Positions 10,189-18,377 are shown, counted from the first letter of the stretch. The stretch: DNA of 64,000 bases from Streptomyces sp. NBC_00237 (GCF_026342435.1 NZ_JAPEMT010000001.1:1296501-1360500), one strand, 5' to 3'. The notes: generated from the letters alone by a model not told the origin. Numbers and translations: made by a program.

Positions 10189-11685
10189 TCAGAACTTCGG
10201 CTCGCGGGCCTGGGCCTCGACCAGTTCGGCGGCCTCTTCCTTGGTCTCGACCGAGGGAGGGGAGCCTGCCAGCGGCTGCTGGGCGGTCTCCTTCATGCAG
10301 GCCACCGCGATGATGCCGACCAGGGCCGCGGCCATCGAGTAGTAGGCGGGCATCAGGTTGTTGCCGGTCCAGGCGATCAGGCCCGTGACCACCAGCGGCG
10401 TCGTGCCGCCGAAGATCGAGGCGGAGAGGTTGTAGCCCACGGAGAGGGAGCCGTAGCGGACCGAGGTCGGGAAGAGGGCCGGGAGGGCGGCGGACATCGT
10501 GCCCAGGAGGCAGACCAGGGAGAGGCCCAGCATCAGCAGGCCCGCGACGATCGCCGGGATGCTGCCCTGGCCGAGGAGGAGGAAGGCGGGGAGGGAGAGG
10601 ACGAAGAAGCCCACCATGCCGGTCATCAGGAGGGGCTTGCGGCCGAAGCGGTCGCTCAGCTTGCCGACCTGACTGATGATCACCATCAGGAAGGCCATCA
10701 CCGCCAAGAGGATCAGGAGGCCGTGGGTCTCCGAGTAGCCCAGCTCCTTGGAGAGGTAGGTGGGCATGTAGGACAGGAGCATGTAGTCGGTGACGTTGTA
10801 GGCGCCGACCAGGCAGATGCAGAGGATCAGGGTCGGCCAGTAGTCGCGGAAGATTCGGCCGAGGTCGCCCTTGGTGGACTTCTCGACGGCGTCGGCGGCC
10901 TCGGAGGCGCGGGCGGTCTCGGACTCCAGCTTCTGGAAGGCCGGGGTCTCGTCGAGCTTCAGGCGGAGGTAGAGGCCGATGAGGCCCATGGGGGCGGCGA
11001 CGAGGAAGGGCACGCGCCAGCCCCATTCGCGCATGGCGTCGTTGCCGAGGAGGGCCGTGAGGGCGGTGACCAGGCCCGCCGCGCCCACGTAACCGGCCAG
11101 CGTGCCGAATTCCAGGAAGCTGCCGAAGAAGCCGCGGCGCTTGTCGGGGGCGTACTCCGCGATGAAGGTGGACGCGCCGCCGTACTCGCCGCCCGTGGAG
11201 AAGCCCTGGAGCATCCGGAAGAAGATCAGCAGGATCGGGGCCCAGACGCCGATGGAGTCCCAGGACGGGATGAGGCCGATGGAGAGGGTGCCGACCGACA
11301 TCAGGATCATCGTCAGGGCGAGGACCTTCTTGCGGCCGATCTTGTCGCCCATCGGGCCGAAGAACATGCCGCCGAGCGGGCGCACCAGGAAGGCCACCGC
11401 GAAGGTCGCGAAGGAGGAGAGGAGCTGGGCCGTGTCGTTCCCGGAAGGGAAGAAGACATGGCCGAGGGTGACGGCGAGGTAGCTGTAGATGCCGAAGTCG
11501 AACCACTCCATGGCGTTGCCGAGGGAGGCGGCTTTGACGGCTCTCTTGACGGCTGCCTCGTCGGTGACGGTGATGTCGGACCGTCGCAGCGGCGGGTTCT
11601 TGCGGCGTTGCAGGGCGCGGAAGAGGGTGCGGTGACGCTTGACCGCCTCGGGATCCTCGGGCTTCTCGGGGGCGGTGGGCGTCAT
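10189..11685 (-). CDS. MFS metabolite:H+ symporter (ProP-like, MHS family)
   Basis: 498-aa major facilitator with 12 predicted membrane segments. MHS-family marks are GNAMEWFDFGIYSYLA in TM1, the loop 2-3 motif GPMGDKIGRKKVLALTM, and QGFSTGGEYGGASTFIAEYAP. It resembles ProP, the proton symporter for proline/betaine, but related transporters carry other carboxylates, so the substrate is open. The central loop and the C-terminus are charged. The start at 11685 (MTPTAPEK) follows GGAGAGAGGA; an extension to 11787 would run through the upstream terminator hairpin. Regulation is not visible. Confidence 0.85.
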   Translation of the reverse strand: MTPTAPEKPEDPEAVKRHRTLFRALQRRKNPPLRRSDITVTDEAAVKRAVKAASLGNAMEWFDFGIYSYLAVTLGHVFFPSGNDTAQLLSSFATFAVAFLVRPLGGMFFGPMGDKIGRKKVLALTMILMSVGTLSIGLIPSWDSIGVWAPILLIFFRMLQGFSTGGEYGGASTFIAEYAPDKRRGFFGSFLEFGTLAGYVGAAGLVTALTALLGNDAMREWGWRVPFLVAAPMGLIGLYLRLKLDETPAFQKLESETARASEAADAVEKSTKGDLGRIFRDYWPTLILCICLVGAYNVTDYMLLSYMPTYLSKELGYSETHGLLILLAVMAFLMVIISQVGKLSDRFGRKPLLMTGMVGFFVLSLPAFLLLGQGSIPAIVAGLLMLGLSLVCLLGTMSAALPALFPTSVRYGSLSVGYNLSASIFGGTTPLVVTGLIAWTGNNLMPAYYSMAAALVGIIAVACMKETAQQPLAGSPPSVETKEEAAELVEAQAREPKF

Positions 11686-11746
11686 GGGCGGTCCTCTCTC
11701 CGGGCAGGTGTTCCAGGAGGTACGTCTGCGCGATTGCGACCGGTGC

Positions 11747-11778
11747 AAACAAAAATCCCACCCGGATGGGGGTGGGAT
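11747..11778 (-). terminator. Rho-independent terminator between bcp and the MHS transporter
   Basis: On the minus strand a 9-bp stem (ATCCCACCC/GGGTGGGAT on the plus strand, 11755-11763 and 11770-11778) is followed by TTTTGTTT. It is positioned to end the bcp transcript 62 bp before the MHS transporter start; an attenuator role for the transporter cannot be excluded. Confidence 0.7.
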
Positions 11779-11797
11779 CTCTGTCACGCAGGTCAGG

Positions 11798-11845
11798 TGA
11801 GGCCCCTGCTGAGGCCCCTGCTGAGGCCCCCGCTGAGGCCCCTGC
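11798..11845. repeat. Four tandem copies of a 12-bp repeat after bcp
   Basis: TGAGGCCCCTGC is repeated four times end to end (third copy has one substitution), starting three bases from the bcp stop codon. Such an array can vary in copy number between strains. Confidence 0.9.
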
Positions 11846-11848
11846 GGG

Positions 11849-12316
11849 TCAGATCTTCAGGTCCTTGATGATCTTCGCGACGTGCCCGGTGGCCTTGACG
11901 TTGTAGAAGGCGTGCTCGACCTTGCCGTCCTCGTCCACGACGATCGTGGAGCGGATGACGCCCGTCACCGTCTTGCCGTACAGCTTCTTCTCGCCGTACG
12001 CGCCGTACGCCTCCAGGACGGTCTTCTCCGGGTCGCCGACCAGGGTGACCTTCAGGGACTCCTTCTCGCGGAACTTCGCGAGCTTCTCCGGCTTGTCGGG
12101 GGAGACGCCGATGACGTCGTACCCGGCGGCCGCGAGGACGTCGAGGTTGTCGGTGAAGTCGCACGCCTGCTTGGTGCAGCCGGGGGTCAGGGCGGCCGGG
12201 TAGAAGTACACGATGACCTTGCGGCCCTGGTGGGAGGCGAGGGAGACGTCGTTGCCGTCGGCGTCGGGCAGGGTGAAGGCGGGGGCGGTGTCGCCGGGGA
12301 CGAGGCGCTCGCTCAT
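11849..12316 (-). CDS. bcp: Thioredoxin-dependent peroxiredoxin (Bcp/PrxQ)
   Basis: 155-aa atypical 2-Cys peroxiredoxin that reduces peroxides with electrons from thioredoxin. It has the PrxQ block YFYPAALTPGCTKQACDF with peroxidatic Cys47 and resolving Cys52 five residues apart. ALTPGC replaces the common KDNTPGC. The fold continues through VIGVSPDKPEKLAKF and RSTIVVDEDG. Start ATG at 12316 has GGAGTCCCC just upstream; the long open frame beyond it is antisense shadow. It is transcribed away from the DUF3618 gene. Confidence 0.93.
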   Translation of the reverse strand: MSERLVPGDTAPAFTLPDADGNDVSLASHQGRKVIVYFYPAALTPGCTKQACDFTDNLDVLAAAGYDVIGVSPDKPEKLAKFREKESLKVTLVGDPEKTVLEAYGAYGEKKLYGKTVTGVIRSTIVVDEDGKVEHAFYNVKATGHVAKIIKDLKI

Positions 12317-12446
12317 GGGGACTCCGGAGTACGGGTAGGGGTGGGTTACGGCTTGAGCGTAATGGGGGTGCCGATGGGTGCGAGCGGGCAGGAGCTGACA
12401 GACTGCTCGTTGACGGAATACCGGACCGGACCACGGAGGCGGCGCA

Positions 12447-12767
12447 GTGTCGGAAGCCAGGACCCCTGCGCAGATCGAGGCGGACATCGTCCGCAGGCGC
12501 GACCAGCTCGCTGTGACGCTCGACGAGATCGGTGTACGGCTGCACCCGAAGACGATCGTGGGTGACGTCAAGGCGAAGGCGAAGTCGGCGGTCGACGAGA
12601 CCGCCGGGCGTGCGTTCGTGGCCGTGAACCGCAAGGTGACGGACGTCCGGGCGCAGTTCGTGGACGCCGACGGGGCTCCCCGCATCGACCGGCTGGTGCC
12701 GGTGGCCGTGGTCGCGGTGGCGGTCGTGGGGCTGCTGGTCGTGTCCACGCGTCGGCGCAAGGGCTGA
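12447..12767 (+). CDS. DUF3618 small membrane protein
   Basis: 106-aa protein starting with GTG (MSEARTPAQIEADIVRRRDQL). The N-terminal half is the DUF3618 signature: a helix with IEADIVRRRDQLAVTLDEI, then a basic amphipathic stretch. One transmembrane helix (PVAVVAVAVVGLLVV) and a tail RRRKG end the protein, so the N-terminus is probably cytosolic. Actinobacterial DUF3618 proteins often neighbour peroxiredoxin or stress genes, as here with divergent bcp, but their role is unknown. Confidence 0.85.
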   Translation: MSEARTPAQIEADIVRRRDQLAVTLDEIGVRLHPKTIVGDVKAKAKSAVDETAGRAFVAVNRKVTDVRAQFVDADGAPRIDRLVPVAVVAVAVVGLLVVSTRRRKG

Positions 12768-12811
12768 CCCTCTCTCGGCCGGTACGGGCGCGGACAGGTA
12801 GGTTGCGTGGC

Positions 12812-13159
12812 GTGAGCGAGAAGAACCACCACCACGACACAGAAGACAAGCTGCCCATCCGGATGCTGCACGACCGCGTGCTGGTCAAGTCGGACTCTCC
12901 GGAGGGCGAGCGCCGTTCGGGCGGCGGCATCCTGATTCCGGCCACGGCGGCCGTCGGCAAGCGTCTGGCGTGGGCCGAGGTGGTCGCCGTCGGGCAGAAC
13001 GTGCGGGCCGTGGTGCCCGGTGACCGGGTGCTGTACGACCCGGAGGACCGTGCCGAGGTCGAGGTGCGGGGCACGGCGTACGTACTGATGCGGGAGCGGG
13101 ATCTGCACGCGGTCGCGTCGGAGCGAGTGTCCGAGGACTCGACCGGTCTGTACCTGTAG
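12812..13159 (+). CDS. GroES/Cpn10-fold protein
   Basis: 115-aa protein with a His-rich start (EKNHHHD) followed by a Cpn10 fold: LPIRMLHDRVLVKSD, GGILIPATAAVG, WAEVVAVGQNVRAVVPGDRVLYDP and the C-terminal strand AYVLMRERDLHAV. It is not next to a groEL gene and diverges from the standard GroES sequence, so a chaperonin role is unproven. The GTG start at 12812 has AGGTAGG nine bases upstream. The stop codon lies inside the first unit of a 16-bp tandem repeat, so the last residues are repeat-encoded. Confidence 0.82.
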   Translation: MSEKNHHHDTEDKLPIRMLHDRVLVKSDSPEGERRSGGGILIPATAAVGKRLAWAEVVAVGQNVRAVVPGDRVLYDPEDRAEVEVRGTAYVLMRERDLHAVASERVSEDSTGLYL

Positions 13160-13193
13160 AAGTCTGTACCTGTAGAAGTCGGTACCCGTAGAA
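13146..13193. repeat. Three 16-bp tandem repeats spanning the GroES-like stop codon
   Basis: GTCTGTACCTGTAGAA occurs twice, then a third copy with two changes. The TAG of the GroES-like gene (13157-13159) is in the first copy, so the array has extended into the 3' untranslated region. Confidence 0.88.
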
Positions 13194-13201
13194 CCACGTG
13201 C

Positions 13202-13235
13202 GAAGGGCCTGGTGACCACCGTCACCAGGCCCTTC
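13202..13235 (+). terminator. Terminator after the GroES-like gene
   Basis: GAAGGGCCTGGTGA (13202-13215) and TCACCAGGCCCTTC (13222-13235) form a perfect 14-bp stem around a 6-nt loop, 42 bp after the stop. Confidence 0.8.
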
Positions 13236-13262
13236 TGCGCGGGCTTTGCTACGTTGGGGGGA

Positions 13263-13332
13263 CCCCGACGAGACGCGCCGTACCGGGCTGAACCGCATGC
13301 GTGCACCGCATGGTTCATCGCAAAGACGACGC
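13263..13332 (+). ncRNA. Probable guanidine-III (ykkC-III) riboswitch
   Basis: The leader of the SMR exporter contains CCCG-ACGAG-x2-CGCGCCGTAC-CGGG followed, after a variable hairpin (GAACC/GGTTC), by CAAAGACGACGC. This matches the known ykkC-III architecture. CCCG (13264-13267) pairs with CGGG (13284-13287), and GCGCCGT in the enclosed loop (13275-13281) can form a pseudoknot with ACGACGC (13326-13332) with one C-A mismatch. The ACGAG, GCGCCGTAC and CAAAGACG blocks are the conserved parts as I remember them. The downstream gene is a guanidinium-exporter-type SMR, the expected target. Confidence 0.75.
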
Positions 13333-13372
13333 ACCCGTGAGTTGTTCGCGTTCTCGTTGTGGAGGTGCCGTC

Positions 13373-13693
13373 ATGGCATGGGTTCTTCTGATCGTCGCCG
13401 GTCTGCTCGAAGTCGGCTGGTCGATCGGCATGAAGTTCACCGAGGGGTTCACCCGGCTGTGGCCGAGCGTGTTCACCGGTGCGGGCATCGTGGTCAGCAT
13501 GGTGCTGCTGTCGCAGGCGGCGAAGACGCTGCCGATCGGTACGGCGTACGGCGTGTGGGTCGGTATCGGTGCGGCCGGTGCGGCGGTGGTCGGGATGCTC
13601 GTCCTGAACGAGCCCGTCACCGCCGCCCGGATCTTCTTCGTCTGCCTGCTACTGGTCGCCGTGGTCGGCCTGAAGGCGACCTCGGGACACTAG
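13373..13693 (+). CDS. SMR exporter, Gdx/SugE-like guanidinium exporter
   Basis: 106-aa small multidrug resistance protein with four transmembrane helices. The family Glu is in TM1 (AWVLLIVAGLLEVGWSIGMKF), and the short loops and GTAYGVWVGIGAAG in TM3 follow SugE/Gdx rather than EmrE. Gdx-type members exchange guanidinium for protons. Start ATG at 13373 has GGAGG at 13361. A probable guanidine-III riboswitch sits 40 bp upstream, which independently supports guanidinium export. The stop codon is the first part of the inverted repeat of a MITE-like element. Confidence 0.88.
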   Translation: MAWVLLIVAGLLEVGWSIGMKFTEGFTRLWPSVFTGAGIVVSMVLLSQAAKTLPIGTAYGVWVGIGAAGAAVVGMLVLNEPVTAARIFFVCLLLVAVVGLKATSGH

Positions 13694-13918
13694 GGCCTGT
13701 CCGGCGGATCTTGTCGCGGTCGCGTGCCCTGGCACGCACACCTGCTGCGTTGTCGTCACTCTTCCCCAAGCTCTCAACTTCGTTCGAGCAGGGGAGACCC
13801 CATCTGGCTCCGCCATGTCTCCCTCCTCCGCCTTGCAGCTGCACGCACCATGCCCCGCTCGGCCGCACCGAGCAGTCGCAGGTCACTCCTTGCGACCTGA
13901 TCCGCCGGACAGGCCCTA
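13691..13918. mobile_element. MITE-like element with 20-bp terminal inverted repeats
   Basis: TAGGGCCTGTCCGGCGGATC (13691-13710) and its exact complement (13899-13918) flank 188 bp without a plausible gene. Each end supplies the stop codon of one convergent gene (SMR exporter and PBP). No target-site duplication was obvious. An internal 41-bp repeat (13762-13802) recurs at 44810-44850. It could be a non-autonomous transposon relic or a very long terminator-like structure. Confidence 0.6.
13762..13802. repeat. 41-bp interspersed repeat, copy 1
   Basis: The sequence from TTCCCCAAGCTCTCAACTTC through GCAGGGGAGACCCCA matches 44810-44850 at 40 of 41 positions. It can fold as TCCCC..GCTC/GAGC..GGGGA. 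Here it is intergenic, inside the MITE-like element. Confidence 0.9.
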
Positions 13919-16393
13919 ACGCGCGTTGGGCGGGGCGTTTCCGCTGCCTGCCGGGCGGCGGGTGTCTCCGGCGCCGTCGTCGCCCCCGTTGTCGCTGCCT
14001 CCGATGAGGCCGCCGACGGGGTTGGTGGTGCCTCCGTCGTCACCGCCGCCCTGGTCGCCGCCTCCGGTGGCGTCCCCGCCTGCGGTGGTGTCGCCGCCGA
14101 TCAGGCCGCCGCTGTTGGTGCCCCCGGTGTCGTTGCCGCCGGTGTTCGTGGCGGTGTTGCCGCCTCCGGTGGCCGCGGTGCCGCCGGTCTGGCCGCCCTG
14201 CTGGCCGCCGTCGGCCGCCGCGCCGCCGTTGTCGGCTCCGGGGTCCTGCTGGCCGCCGGTGTTCTGGCCCGGCGGGGGAGCGACGGGCGGAGCGACCGGC
14301 GGGGGATTGACCGGGGCTTCGGCGCCCGCCTCCAGTTCCAGCTCGAAGTCCTGGGCCTCCTTGCCCTGGAGGGCCGCGGCCGTGTACTGCGCCCAGGTCT
14401 CGGCGGGGGCGCCGCCGCCGTTGATGCGCCGCTGGCCCAGAGCCCCGTACAGCGGCTTCTGGACGGCGGTGTCGGGGTCGGCGCCCATGACGGCGACGAC
14501 GGTCGCCAGGTCCGGGGTGTAGCCCGCGAACCAGGCCGCCTTGTCCTCCTCGGCGGTGCCGGTCTTGCCGGCGGCCGGGCGCCCCGCGGCCTTGGCCGCC
14601 GCGCCGGTGCCGCCCTCGACGACGCTCTGGAGGATCGAGGTGGTGGTGTCGGCGGCGGCGCGTGAGACGACCTGCTTGATCTCCTGCTTGGGGAGGGGGA
14701 GGTCGGTGCCGTTCTTGGAGATCTTTTCGACGAGTGAGTACGTGCCGTGCTTGCCGTGGTTCGCGAGGGTGGCGTACGCCTCGGTCATGTCCAGGACGCT
14801 CGCGGTGGCGACGCCCAGCGCGATGGAGGGCGAGGGGTAGAGCTCGGGGGTCTCCTCGGGGAGACCGAGGGCGACCGCCGTCTCCTTGACCTTCTTGGGG
14901 CCGACGTCGACGGCCATCTGCGCGTAGACGGCGTTGACGGACTTGTCGGTGGCGGTGCGCACGGAGACGTTGCCGTAGGAGACGTCGTCCTCGTTCTCCG
15001 GGGCGAAGTAGATGGAACTGCCCACGACGGGGCGCTTGTTGGTGCCGTCGTACATGGTGTTGGGGGTGATCGGCGTTCCGGCCTGGGTCGTCGAGCCGTT
15101 CTCGACGGCCGCCGTGAAGACGAACGGCTTGAAGGTGGAGCCGACCTGGAAGTCGCGACGGGTGGCGTTGGAGACGTACTGCTTGGTGTAGTCGATGCCG
15201 CCGTACATCGCGACGACCTTGCCCGTCGCCGGGTCGATGGACGCGCCGCCGACGCGCACGTTGCGGTCGGCCTTGCGCTCCTTGGCGTCGAGCTTCTTCA
15301 TGACGTTGTCCTCGACGGACTTCACGAAGGCGTCCTGGCGGGGCTTCTCCAGGGTGGTGGTGATGCGGTAACCGCCGGTGTTGAGGGTCTCGTCGTCGAT
15401 GACCTTGTTGCTGGTCAGGTAGTCCTCGACGGCCTGCACGATGTAGCCGCGCTGCCCGGACAGGCCGGAGGCGGGCTTGGCCTGCTGGGGCTGCGGGAAG
15501 GTGGTCCTCTTCCGTTCGGCCTGCCCCAGCCAGCCCTCCTTGACCATGCCGTCCAGGACGTAGTTCCAGCGGGCGAGCGCCTTGCCCCGGTTCTCGGGGT
15601 GAGTGGCGACGTCGTACGCGTTGGGCGCGTTGAGGAGGGAGGCGAGGTACGCGCCCTCGGGGGCGCCGAGTTGGTCGATGTCCTTGCCGTAGTACGCCTG
15701 GGCGGCGGCCTGGATGCCGTACGCGTTGCGGCCGAAGTAGCTGGTGTTGAGGTAGCCCTCCAGGATGGAGTCCTTGGACTCCTCCCGGTTGAGCTTGATC
15801 GCGATGAAGAACTCCTTCACCTTGCGGGTGACGGTCTGTTCCTGTGCGAGGTAGTAGTTCTTGACGTACTGCTGGGTGATGGTCGAGCCGGACTGCTTGC
15901 CCTTGCCGGTGAGGGTGTTCCAGGCGGCGCGGACCATGGCCTGCGGATCGACGGCGGGTTCGCTGTAGAAGCCCCGGTCCTCGGCGGCGAGGACCGCGTG
16001 CTGGATCTCCATGGGGATCTGGGAGAGCTTCACGTTCTCGCGGTTGACCTCGCCGTCGCGGGCGAGGGGGGTGCCGTCGGCGTAGAGGTAGACGTTGGAC
16101 TGGGCGGTCGCGGTGTCGTTCGCGGCGGGGATCTTGACCATCGTGTACCCGGCGACGAAGGCGCCGCAGAGCAGCGCCGCGAGCAGCAGGAACGTACCGA
16201 GGAGCATCCGCCAGGTCGGGATCAGCCGCCGCCAGCCGGTGCGCTTGGGGCGCTTCTTCTTGCCCTTCTTGCCCGTGGTGGCCTCTTCTCCGGCCTGGTG
16301 GTTGTCCGGGTTCGAGGCGGAGTCCGGGCCCGGGGCCGGGATGGAGGGGTCCCGGGGGGCCCAGCCCGGCTGCTGCTGTGGCTCGTCGCTCAT
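13916..16393 (-). CDS. Class A penicillin-binding protein (bifunctional PBP)
   Basis: 825-aa cell-wall synthase. A disordered, Lys-rich cytosolic N-terminus (to ~residue 62) precedes one membrane helix (~63-85). A GT51 glycosyltransferase domain follows, with catalytic Glu138 in AAEDRGFY and later EGYLNTSYFGRNAYGI. The transpeptidase domain has Ser419 in STFK, SVN at 485-487 and KTGT at 610-613. A Pro- then Gly/Asn/Thr-rich low-complexity tail of ~130 residues ends the protein, probably extending through the wall. It is transcribed towards the SMR exporter, and its stop lies in the inverted repeat of a MITE-like element. Confidence 0.95.
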   Translation of the reverse strand: MSDEPQQQPGWAPRDPSIPAPGPDSASNPDNHQAGEEATTGKKGKKKRPKRTGWRRLIPTWRMLLGTFLLLAALLCGAFVAGYTMVKIPAANDTATAQSNVYLYADGTPLARDGEVNRENVKLSQIPMEIQHAVLAAEDRGFYSEPAVDPQAMVRAAWNTLTGKGKQSGSTITQQYVKNYYLAQEQTVTRKVKEFFIAIKLNREESKDSILEGYLNTSYFGRNAYGIQAAAQAYYGKDIDQLGAPEGAYLASLLNAPNAYDVATHPENRGKALARWNYVLDGMVKEGWLGQAERKRTTFPQPQQAKPASGLSGQRGYIVQAVEDYLTSNKVIDDETLNTGGYRITTTLEKPRQDAFVKSVEDNVMKKLDAKERKADRNVRVGGASIDPATGKVVAMYGGIDYTKQYVSNATRRDFQVGSTFKPFVFTAAVENGSTTQAGTPITPNTMYDGTNKRPVVGSSIYFAPENEDDVSYGNVSVRTATDKSVNAVYAQMAVDVGPKKVKETAVALGLPEETPELYPSPSIALGVATASVLDMTEAYATLANHGKHGTYSLVEKISKNGTDLPLPKQEIKQVVSRAAADTTTSILQSVVEGGTGAAAKAAGRPAAGKTGTAEEDKAAWFAGYTPDLATVVAVMGADPDTAVQKPLYGALGQRRINGGGAPAETWAQYTAAALQGKEAQDFELELEAGAEAPVNPPPVAPPVAPPPGQNTGGQQDPGADNGGAAADGGQQGGQTGGTAATGGGNTATNTGGNDTGGTNSGGLIGGDTTAGGDATGGGDQGGGDDGGTTNPVGGLIGGSDNGGDDGAGDTRRPAGSGNAPPNAR

Positions 16394-16634
16394 GCCTGTG
16401 GAGACTCCTCGGACGCGGCCAGAGGTTCACACTCCGGCATAACGGTGTCGTATCGGGCGATTCGCTTGTGCCTCCATAAAACACCGTGCTTCACCGCGAA
16501 CCCCACTCGTCCTCACACAGGGCGAGTAATTGCTCGCGGGCGGTGACCCCGTTGGGCTAGGGTCGTGCGCTTCGGTGTTGGCGGCATGCGGTGAGCCAAG
16601 TGGCACAACGAGCGAGGGGGTGGGGGAGGTGCGG

Positions 16635-17471
16635 GTGCGGCGACTACCCGTGGAAGGGGATCGGGTGCGCTGGCGGTTGTACGGGCTCGTCGCGGTCGGG
16701 GGCTTCCGCCGGTACGCCACGTACCGGGCGGCGACCCTGGCGGGCGTCTTCACCAACACCGTCTTCGGCTTCATCCTCGCGTACGCGTACACGGCCCTGT
16801 GGGACCAGCGCCCGCGCCTCGGCGGCTACGAGCTCCCCGAGGCCATCGCGTACGTCTGGATCGGCCAAGCCCTGCTGGCCGCCGCCTCGTTGATCGGCGG
16901 CGGCTTCGAGAACGACTTCATGGAGCGCATTCGTACGGGTGCCGTCGTGACCGACCTCTACCGACCCGCCGATCTCCAACTCTGGTGGCTCTGCGCCGAC
17001 TTGGGCCGCAGTGCCTTCCAGCTGCTCGGGCGGGGAGTGGTGCCGATGGCGGTCGGCGGGCTCGCCTTCGAGGTGGCGATGCCGACGCCGTGGTGGCGGT
17101 GGGGCGCTTTCGTCCTGGCGGTGGGGCTGGGGGTGGTGGTGAGCTTCGCGCTGCGCTACCTGGTGGCGCTGAGCGCGTTCTGGCTGCTGGACGGGGCGGG
17201 GGCGGTCCAGATCTCGTGGTTGGCGGGGATGTTCTTCTCCGGGATGCTGCTGCCGCTCAACCTCTTCCCGGGGGCGCTGGGAGAGGTGGCACGGGCGCTG
17301 CCGTGGTCCTCGTTGCTCCAGGTTCCGGCGGACGTGTACCTGGGCAGGCGTACGGGCTGGGACCTGCTGGGGGCGTACGCCTTCCAGGCGGGGTGGGCGT
17401 GCGCGCTGCTGCTGGTGGGGCGGCTGGTGCAGGCGGCGGCGACGCGGCGGGTGGTGGTGCAGGGTGGGTGA
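16635..17471 (+). CDS. ABC-2 type permease subunit (DUF990-like), first of pair
   Basis: ~278-aa integral membrane protein with about six hydrophobic segments (for example AATLAGVFTNTVFGFILAY and LLPLNLFPGALGEVARALPW). The last motif is characteristic of ABC-2 family exporter permeases of the DUF990 type. GTG at 16635 is preferred, with GGGGAGG a few bases upstream; the frame stays open to 16530. It overlaps the next permease by eight bases, and an ATPase follows, making a three-gene export system. The substrate is unknown. Confidence 0.82.
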   Translation: MRRLPVEGDRVRWRLYGLVAVGGFRRYATYRAATLAGVFTNTVFGFILAYAYTALWDQRPRLGGYELPEAIAYVWIGQALLAAASLIGGGFENDFMERIRTGAVVTDLYRPADLQLWWLCADLGRSAFQLLGRGVVPMAVGGLAFEVAMPTPWWRWGAFVLAVGLGVVVSFALRYLVALSAFWLLDGAGAVQISWLAGMFFSGMLLPLNLFPGALGEVARALPWSSLLQVPADVYLGRRTGWDLLGAYAFQAGWACALLLVGRLVQAAATRRVVVQGG

Positions 17472-18342
17472 GCGGCCGGTGAGCGAGAGGTCCGCGGCGG
17501 AGCAACTCGTGCCCGTGCGCGGCCGGTTGGCGCTCGCGCGGGACGGGTTCCGGGCGTACGGGCTGATCGCGATGATGTGGGTGCGCTCCACGATGGCGTA
17601 CCGGACGTCCTTCGCGCTGACGACCCTCGGCAGCTTCCTGGCGACCGGCCTCGACTTCGTCGCCGTACTCCTGATGTTCCGGCACGTGGACCGCCTCGGC
17701 GGCTTCTCGCTCGGTGAGGTGGCGTTCCTGTACGGGGTGGCGGGCGCGGCCCTCGGGATCGGCGACCTGGCGATGGGCACCATGGGGAAGGTCGGGCAGC
17801 GGGTCCGCGACGGGACGCTCGACACGCTGCTGGTGCGGCCCGCGCCCGTACTGGCGCAGTTGGCGGCCGACCACTTCGCGCTGCGGCGCCTCGGCAGGGC
17901 CGGGCAGGGGCTGGGAGTGCTCGCGTACGCCGTCGTGCAGGTGGACGGCGTGGAGTGGACGGCGCTGAAGGTGGCGATGGTGCCGATGATGCTGGTGAGC
18001 GGGGCGGCGATCTTCGCGGCGCTGTTCACGATGGGCGGCGCCTTCCAGTTCCTGGCACAGGACGCGGCGGAGGTGCAGTCGGCGTTCACCTTCGGGGGCA
18101 ACGCGCTGCTCTCGTACCCGCCGACGGTGTTCGCGAAGGACCTCGTACGCGGGGTGACCTTCGTGCTGCCGCTGGCCTTCGTGAACTGGATTCCGGTGAT
18201 GTACGTGCTGGGGCGGCCGTATCCGCTGGACGTGCCCGAGTGGTTCGCGTTCCTGCCGCCGGTGGTGGCGGTGGGGTTCTGGGTGGTGGCGGGGCTGCTG
18301 TGGCGGGCGGGGGTGCGGACGTACCGGAGCACGGGGAGCTGA
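17464..18342 (+). CDS. ABC-2 type permease subunit, second of pair
   Basis: 292-aa membrane protein with six predicted helices, for example FALTTLGSFLATGLDFVAVLLMF and VTFVLPLAFVNWIPVMYVLG. The sequence VRDGTLDTLLVRPAPVL matches the conserved cytosolic loop of these permeases (GTLD-LLVRP). GTG at 17464 overlaps the previous gene; GTG at 17479 is an alternative. It presumably forms a heterodimer with the preceding permease, driven by the ATPase at 18378. Confidence 0.84.
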   Translation: MGERPVSERSAAEQLVPVRGRLALARDGFRAYGLIAMMWVRSTMAYRTSFALTTLGSFLATGLDFVAVLLMFRHVDRLGGFSLGEVAFLYGVAGAALGIGDLAMGTMGKVGQRVRDGTLDTLLVRPAPVLAQLAADHFALRRLGRAGQGLGVLAYAVVQVDGVEWTALKVAMVPMMLVSGAAIFAALFTMGGAFQFLAQDAAEVQSAFTFGGNALLSYPPTVFAKDLVRGVTFVLPLAFVNWIPVMYVLGRPYPLDVPEWFAFLPPVVAVGFWVVAGLLWRAGVRTYRSTGS

Positions 18343-18377
18343 GGGAGTGCGTTCTACGGGAGCGGAGTGGACGGGCG

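Noticed and set aside
11849..13318. A 489-aa minus-strand ORF with bcp at its end
   Set aside because: The N-terminal 330 residues are antisense to the DUF3618 and GroES-like genes, and the peroxiredoxin has a good start at 12316.
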